From NCBI GenBank assembly GCA_963629395.1, contig CAVGIV010000024.1:1-36641 (forward strand): DNA of 36,641 bases, in the 5' to 3' direction. The notes beneath the pieces were generated by a model. That model worked only from the letters and a program-made list of their open reading frames with translations. It made no database searches and was not told the DNA's origin. A program made the translations under genes and the position numbers. This document shows, one piece after another, positions 32,849 to 36,641 of the stretch (its first letter is position 1; each line of letters opens with the position of its first letter). The stretch comes from CAG-791 sp963629395. GTDB taxonomy: Bacteria > Bacillota > Clostridia > Lachnospirales > Lachnospiraceae.

Positions 32849-34071
32849 GTGAAACAACGGGAGCCCCTAATTTATTTCGGAAGGACTTTCCGATTCTGCA
32901 GGGCAGCGATGTGATTTATTTCGACAATGCTGCAACAACGCAGCGGCCGCGGTGTGTGATGGAGGCGATGGAGCGCTTCAATGACACCTGCAATGCAAAT
33001 CCGCTGCGAGGTCTGTATGGATGGAGCATCGAGGCTACGGATCGGTACGAGGAGGCCAGGCATAAGGCAGCGGTACTGATTGGAGCCCGGCAGGACGGAG
33101 AGGTTATTTTCACCCGGAATACAACCGAGAGCTTGAACCTGGTGGCCTATAGCTATGGGCTTAGCCATGTGCAGGAGGGAGATGAGGTCGTTATTTCGGT
33201 GATGGAGCATCACTCCAACATTCTGCCCTGGCAGATGGTGTGCCGTGAGAAAAAGGCGAAGCTGGTTTATCTGGAGCCGTCCATGGACGGAACGCTTTCG
33301 GAAGAGGAGCTTCGGAGCAAAATAACGGACCGAACGAAAATTGTTTCTCTGGGTCAGGTCAGCAATGTGCTGGGAGTGTGCAATCCGGTGAAGCTTGCGG
33401 CGCAGATTGTACATGAGCATGGCGGGGTGTGCGTTGTGGACGGCGCGCAGTCGACACCGCACATGGCAGTGGATGTGAAGGAGCTGGACTGCGATTTTTA
33501 CGCATTTTCCGGACATAAGCTGATGGCCCCGATGGGAATCGGCGCCTTATATGGACGGATGGAGCTCTTGGAGGAGATGCCGCCATTTTTGACCGGCGGA
33601 GAAATGATTGAATACGTTGACCGGCAGAGTGCGACCTTCGCGGAGGTTCCGGAGAAATTTGAGGCGGGAACCGTGAACGCATCCGGCGCTGTAGGTCTGG
33701 GTGCCGCTATTGATTACCTGCAGCAGGTGGGTTTTGAAACCATTCGCAGCACAGAGGATGCGCTGACCAAGCAGCTGATGGAGGCTATGGCTGCGATTCC
33801 GGAGATAACGATGTACGGATCCTCGGATCCGGCGCGGCACAACGGAATTGTAACCTTCAATATTGAAGGGTGCCATCCGCATGATGTTGCTTCTGTTCTG
33901 GATACGGAGCACATTGCAGTTCGCGCGGGACATCATTGCGCGCAGCCGCTGATGAAGTTTCTGGGCGCCAATGCGACGGTGCGTGCGAGCCTGTATTTTT
34001 ATAATACGGAAGAGGAAGTGGAGCGCTTTGCGGCTGCCCTTCGGAAAGTGAGAAGCTGGCTTGGATATTAA
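32845..34071 (+). CDS. sufS: Cysteine desulfurase SufS
   Basis: PLP enzyme that takes sulfur from cysteine for cluster assembly. 408 residues: YFDNAATTQRP near the N-terminus, SVMEHHSNILPWQ, VVDGAQSTPH, the PLP lysine in FSGHKLMAPMGIGALYG and the persulfide-forming cysteine in AGHHCAQPLMKF. This is the group II form that works with SufU. ATG overlaps the sufD stop; its own end overlaps the sufU start by 11 nt. Confidence 0.97.
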   Translation: MSETTGAPNLFRKDFPILQGSDVIYFDNAATTQRPRCVMEAMERFNDTCNANPLRGLYGWSIEATDRYEEARHKAAVLIGARQDGEVIFTRNTTESLNLVAYSYGLSHVQEGDEVVISVMEHHSNILPWQMVCREKKAKLVYLEPSMDGTLSEEELRSKITDRTKIVSLGQVSNVLGVCNPVKLAAQIVHEHGGVCVVDGAQSTPHMAVDVKELDCDFYAFSGHKLMAPMGIGALYGRMELLEEMPPFLTGGEMIEYVDRQSATFAEVPEKFEAGTVNASGAVGLGAAIDYLQQVGFETIRSTEDALTKQLMEAMAAIPEITMYGSSDPARHNGIVTFNIEGCHPHDVASVLDTEHIAVRAGHHCAQPLMKFLGANATVRASLYFYNTEEEVERFAAALRKVRSWLGY

Positions 34072-34564
34072 ATCTTTGTATCGTGAAATTGTAAATGAAC
34101 ATAATCTGCATCCGGGACACAAGCACGATTTGCAGAATGCTACGATCGTTCTGAACGGAGTAAATCCCAGCTGCGGAGATGACATTAACCTGCAGCTTTT
34201 GATAAAGGACGGCGTAATTGAGGATGCATCCTTCAACGGCAGCGGCTGCGCGGTATCCCAGGCGAGCGCGGATATGATGTGTGATCTGGTTATTGGGCAG
34301 ACCCAGGAAGAGGCACTGCGGCTGGCAGATATCTTCATGGGAATGATCAAGGGAACAGCGACACAAGAGGAAAAAGAGGAGCTGGACGAGGCGGCTTCGC
34401 TGGAGGATGTGGCACACATGCCGGCACGTGTGAAATGTGCTACACTTGGATGGCGTACTATGCGTGAGGTTGTCGAAAAGCTTCAGAGAGAAGGAATTAC
34501 GGATGCCTCCGCACAGGGAGAGCAGAGCGAGGCCTGCAGCGCGTGCCGTGTGGAAGAGCTTTGA
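34061..34564 (+). CDS. sufU: Sulfur-transfer protein SufU
   Basis: Zinc protein that accepts persulfide sulfur from SufS. Zinc ligands are all present: C and D in NPSCGDDI (about residues 41-43), C in NGSGCAVSQASADMM (about 66) and C in RVKCATLGWRT (about 127). The start is TTG 34061, within the end of sufS, with GAGAAG 5 nt upstream. At 167 residues it is about 20 longer than typical SufU and ends in a tail with an extra CSAC motif. Last clear suf gene. Confidence 0.94.
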   Translation: MDIKSLYREIVNEHNLHPGHKHDLQNATIVLNGVNPSCGDDINLQLLIKDGVIEDASFNGSGCAVSQASADMMCDLVIGQTQEEALRLADIFMGMIKGTATQEEKEELDEAASLEDVAHMPARVKCATLGWRTMREVVEKLQREGITDASAQGEQSEACSACRVEEL

Positions 34565-34625
34565 TACGCGGCCTCGGATAAAAACGTAAGATATAGGCGG
34601 CGGGAGTGAGCCGCGGGGTGGAACT

Positions 34626-35174
34626 GTGTCGGACTCCAATATGACCAAAAATGCTCTGGCGGCATCCATGAAGAAGCTGATGCGCCAGCGGCCGTTTGAG
34701 AAGATCAGTGTGTCGGATATCTGCAATGACTGCGGGATTAACCGAAAGAGCTTTTATTATCATTTCCGGGATAAGTATGATCTGGTGAACTGGATATTCT
34801 ATGTTGGCTTTGTCGGCGGCATGGATTTGTCCAACTATGAAAGCGGTTGGGACTGTCTGACGGATGTTCTTCGCTATTTTTATTCAGAACGTGAGTTTTA
34901 CCATGCTGCGCTGCAGATAGAGGGCCAGAATTCATTTAAGGATTATCTGGTGGAGGCAATGCGGCCGGTGACGGAATTCTTTCTGGAGGATATTCTGCCG
35001 CACAGTAAGGAGGATGAGGATTTTTATCTTACATTCATTATGGATGCCTTCTTGAATTCGCTGGTGCGATGGCTTTCGGGCGGATATCGGAAACGGATGG
35101 ACGCCTATGAGTATACTGCGAAGATTAAGGACGTTATCCTGAAAATGGCGATGGCTGTGGAAAAGGACGCATAG
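34626..35174 (+). CDS. TetR-like transcriptional regulator
   Basis: 182 residues. The N-terminal helix-turn-helix is the short TetR/DhaS-like form: TKNALAASMKKLMRQRPFEKI, then SVSDICNDCGINRKSFYYHF and RDKYDLVNWIF. The C-terminal helical domain (LTDVLRYFYSEREFYHAALQ, MDAFLNSLVRWLSGGYRK) fits the TetR_C_8 type. GTG 34626 follows GGGGTGGA; ATG 34641 lacks a ribosome binding site but would also give a complete domain. It lies 61 nt after sufU with no strong terminator between; a small GC stem (GCGGC/GCCGC near 34602-34619) sits before it. Target unknown. Confidence 0.85.
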   Translation: MSDSNMTKNALAASMKKLMRQRPFEKISVSDICNDCGINRKSFYYHFRDKYDLVNWIFYVGFVGGMDLSNYESGWDCLTDVLRYFYSEREFYHAALQIEGQNSFKDYLVEAMRPVTEFFLEDILPHSKEDEDFYLTFIMDAFLNSLVRWLSGGYRKRMDAYEYTAKIKDVILKMAMAVEKDA

Positions 35175-35199
35175 AGAGCGGAATAGTTTGGGCTTGAAA

Positions 35200-35242
35200 A
35201 AGACTGCGGAGACGATGCAAGTAGCACTGTCTTCGCAGTCTT
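35200..35242. terminator. Bidirectional-looking terminator hairpin
   Basis: AAGACTGCGGAGAC (35200-35213) pairs with GTCTTCGCAGTCTT (35229-35242), 14 bp with one G-U. On the plus strand TTATTAT follows; on the minus strand the stem is followed by TTTTTC. It lies between the convergent TetR-like gene and the minus-strand gene at 35453. Insertion of the element at 35249 has split its plus-strand tail. Confidence 0.75.
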
Positions 35243-35248
35243 ATTATG

Positions 35249-35402
35249 GTATCTGTTCAGCACCTGCCACATTTCAACGTGAACCCGCTGCTTGCAGGCA
35301 AATTCACGATTGAAATTGGCAGGCGGCCAAGGCGCGAAGCGCCTCTGGCCAGCCACATCGAGGTTTTCCGAAGGAAAATCGAGATGGGCGCTGAATAGTT
35401 AC
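35249..35402 (-). mobile_element. 154-bp MITE with terminal inverted repeats and 8-bp target duplication
   Basis: Ends are GTATCTGTTCAGCACC (35249-35264) and GGCGCTGAATAGTTAC (35387-35402), inverted repeats matching at 13 of 16 positions. The element is flanked on both sides by the exact 8-mer TTATTATG (35241-35248 and 35403-35410). Inside are three hairpins: a large one at about 35264-35324 (arms CCTGCCA/TGGCAGG, ATTTCAA/TTGAAAT and CGTGAA/TTCACG), one with AGGCGC-GAA-GCGCCT (35325-35350), and one with GGTTTTCC-GAA-GGAAAATC (about 35354-35384). There is no open frame for a transposase. A GTAA terminus with 8-bp duplications is the known pattern of the IS66 family, so an IS66 transposase elsewhere is the likely mobiliser (inference). 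Confidence 0.85.
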
Positions 35403-35421
35403 TTATTATGTTAGGGGAAAC

Positions 35422-35436
35422 GCTGATTGAATCAGC
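35422..35436 (-). terminator. Possible terminator of the minus-strand gene
   Basis: GCTGAT (35422-35427) and ATCAGC (35431-35436) form a short stem with a 3-nt loop; on the minus strand it is followed by GTTTCCCC, a poor T run. Located 17 nt past the stop of the gene at 35453-36469. Confidence 0.35.
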
Positions 35437-35452
35437 ATTTCATTGAAAAGCC

Positions 35453-36469
35453 TTATTCATGCAGCGCCGGCATGACCTCGCACAGCGCATCTGCCAGGGG
35501 CTTTTCAAAGGGGAATTTAGAGCCCTTTTTGCCGTCTGGCAAAATGATGTGACCGTCTGCTCCGATCTCCAGGAGATTGGTGTGCTCGCACAGAACCCGG
35601 CTGATGGACTGCCCGTCGCCGTAATAATCCATGATGACGCAGGGGTGTTTTTGCTCCAAACGTGAGCGATATGCGATATCGCCGAGGTTGGCCTCTACGC
35701 CGTCCCTGGCAATTAGGAAGAGCATAGCGGATTCGCTGGTAAGCACAGTTTCCATGCAGCTTTCAGCATCCTCCTTGGTCAGGTTCTGGTCATACTCCAG
35801 ACAGAGTGCAAAGGGGACCTTCTGATCCCGCAGGAGCGATGTGGTAAGAAGCGTTTCCGGATCGGAAAGCGGGAGGCATACCAGTGTGTTCTTGCAGATG
35901 CGCAGCATCTGAATCTGGGCAGCAGTCAGGCGCCCGCTGTTCTTAAACCAGACACAGGCGCATTCCTTGTATCGTTCCAGGAGCGTGAGGAGCTGGTAGG
36001 AATCCAAATCATCTCCGCATTCGCGAAGAAACCAGGCGTAAATGCCGAGGTCCTGCCCTTGCTCCATGAGCTTTTCCAGGTGCTCGCGGGAGAGGCCGTC
36101 CGCGCTTTCGGCATCGTAGCGCAGCATCATAGCCCAGGGGATACAGTGGCCGCATTCTGCCTCTTTTTCACGAATGCGTGCAGCACCGTACGTCCAGCTC
36201 ATATAGCCGAAGTTTACGCCGAAGGTTCGGAGCATCTCCGGATCGGAATTCTTCAGGAGATTGTGCATCATATCGTAATAGGCGCTGTTCTCATTGTTCA
36301 GAAGCTCCTGCATGACGGAGAAGATGGAGGTTTGAAAACGATTTTTGGAGAACTGTTTTCCAAGATCGGTCAATCGGCGGATGCTCCGTTCGGGGTCACT
36401 TTGCATATCGCGAATCCCGCGGTCTACTGCCGCCTCGATCATCGCTTTTTTCATTAAATAGGTATTCAT
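35453..36469 (-). CDS. Radical-SAM-like protein lacking the Fe-S motif (degenerate paralogue)
   Basis: 338 residues from ATG 36469 (AGGA 6 nt upstream). The N-terminus (DRGIRDMQSDPERSIRRLTD), the segment TFGVNFGYMSWTYGAARIRE (about 82-101) and IPWAM, and later LMEQGQDLGIYAWFL, CVWFKNSGRL and VPFALCLEYD, match in order the pattern I recall for a clostridial radical SAM family in which IPW is followed by a CxxxCxxC loop and LGIY by TGGEP. Here the loop after IPW is shortened to RYDAESADG with no cysteine triad, and TGGEP is replaced by RECGD. The C-terminal part (IMDYYGDGQSISRVL, IGADGHIILP) keeps the scaffold. So it probably does not bind a cluster or cleave SAM. Bracketed by inverted mobile elements. 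Family match is from memory. Confidence 0.6.
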   Translation of the reverse strand: MNTYLMKKAMIEAAVDRGIRDMQSDPERSIRRLTDLGKQFSKNRFQTSIFSVMQELLNNENSAYYDMMHNLLKNSDPEMLRTFGVNFGYMSWTYGAARIREKEAECGHCIPWAMMLRYDAESADGLSREHLEKLMEQGQDLGIYAWFLRECGDDLDSYQLLTLLERYKECACVWFKNSGRLTAAQIQMLRICKNTLVCLPLSDPETLLTTSLLRDQKVPFALCLEYDQNLTKEDAESCMETVLTSESAMLFLIARDGVEANLGDIAYRSRLEQKHPCVIMDYYGDGQSISRVLCEHTNLLEIGADGHIILPDGKKGSKFPFEKPLADALCEVMPALHE

Positions 36470-36563
36470 AGGTGTTCCTGTCTGAGTTAGATACAGTGAT
36501 TGCAGTTGCGGTGGTGCATGGATGAGCGGACATGACAGCTGTGGCATCCCACGTTCGAAAAGG

Positions 36564-36641
36564 GTAACTATTTAGCGCCCATCTCGATTTTCCTTCGGAA
36601 AACCTCGATGTGGCTGGCCAGAGGCGCTTCGCGCCTTGGCC
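36564..36641 (+). mobile_element. Second copy of the MITE, inverted, truncated by the window edge
   Basis: The 78 bases from GTAACTATTTAGCGCC to the window end match the reverse complement of 35325-35402 with one difference and no gaps. Orientation is opposite to the copy at 35249-35402. The remaining half, including the other terminal repeat, lies to the right. The eight bases before it are CGAAAAGG, the predicted target duplication. Confidence 0.85.

Noticed and set aside
1..36641. tRNA or rRNA genes, CRISPR arrays, prophage or replication origin
   Set aside because: Intergenic regions are short and none shows cloverleaf, spaced short repeats, phage genes or DnaA-box clusters; the only RNA gene supported is the SRP RNA.

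Overview
The window looks like chromosomal DNA from an anaerobic, medium-GC Firmicute, most likely a member of the Lachnospiraceae or a close relative. The basis is the gene set: flavodiiron protein, ATP-dependent PEP carboxykinase, SUF system with SufU, RicT, methionine aminopeptidase with a SEC-C zinc finger, split transketolase, and an AraK-like sugar kinase. Ribosome binding sites are purine-rich and TTG/GTG starts are frequent. The assignment rests on remembered family patterns, not on a search.

Layout. 1-227 holds the end of a structured, foldback mobile element that runs into the 3' end of a minus-strand murG, which follows a small TSCPD-domain gene. 1.7-11.4 kb is a plus-strand housekeeping run: pgi, pgeF, fprA and pyk, then a compact, partly overlapping cluster of guanylate-kinase-like gene, holB, ricT, trmN6-like gene and rsmI, which matches the tmk-holB-ricT-yabB-rsmI neighbourhood of Bacillus. 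11.4-13.3 kb is pckA as a single transcription unit with its own promoter, a Rex-like operator and a strong terminator. 13.3-14.9 kb holds an apparently leaderless phosphatase gene and a membrane-anchored Mrr-like nuclease. 14.9-20.1 kb is a pentose module (AraK-like kinase, araD, transketolase N and C halves, rpe), followed by map, metG, a small exported helical protein and a YesL-like membrane protein. 24.5-26.9 kb carries the sugar-ABC ATPase msmX and a CdaR/PucR-type regulator. On the minus strand, 28.7-27.0 kb has tadA, the SRP RNA gene and a PflA-like radical SAM gene. 29.0-34.6 kb is an Rrf2/IscR-type regulator followed by sufCBDSU, then a TetR-like gene. The right end holds a minus-strand gene for a radical-SAM-like protein lacking the iron-sulfur motif, bracketed by two inverted copies of a small non-autonomous mobile element.

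Function. Pgi, Pyk and PckA surround the PEP node; AraK, AraD, transketolase and Rpe move pentose phosphates into glycolysis; MsmX would energise sugar importers encoded elsewhere. FprA (O2/NO scavenging) and the SUF operon fit an anaerobe coping with oxidative damage to Fe-S enzymes.

Most notable: (1) a 154-bp MITE (35249-35402) with imperfect 16-bp terminal inverted repeats, a GTAA end and a perfect 8-bp target duplication TTATTATG, the signature expected of IS66-family mobilisation, with a second near-identical inverted copy at the right edge and a relative at the left edge that has supplied the last codons and stop of murG; (2) a radical-SAM-derived protein without its cluster cysteines between two of these elements; (3) a Rex-like operator just downstream of the pckA promoter; (4) a leaderless phosphatase gene; (5) an SRP RNA of about 190 nt that appears to lack the Alu domain.
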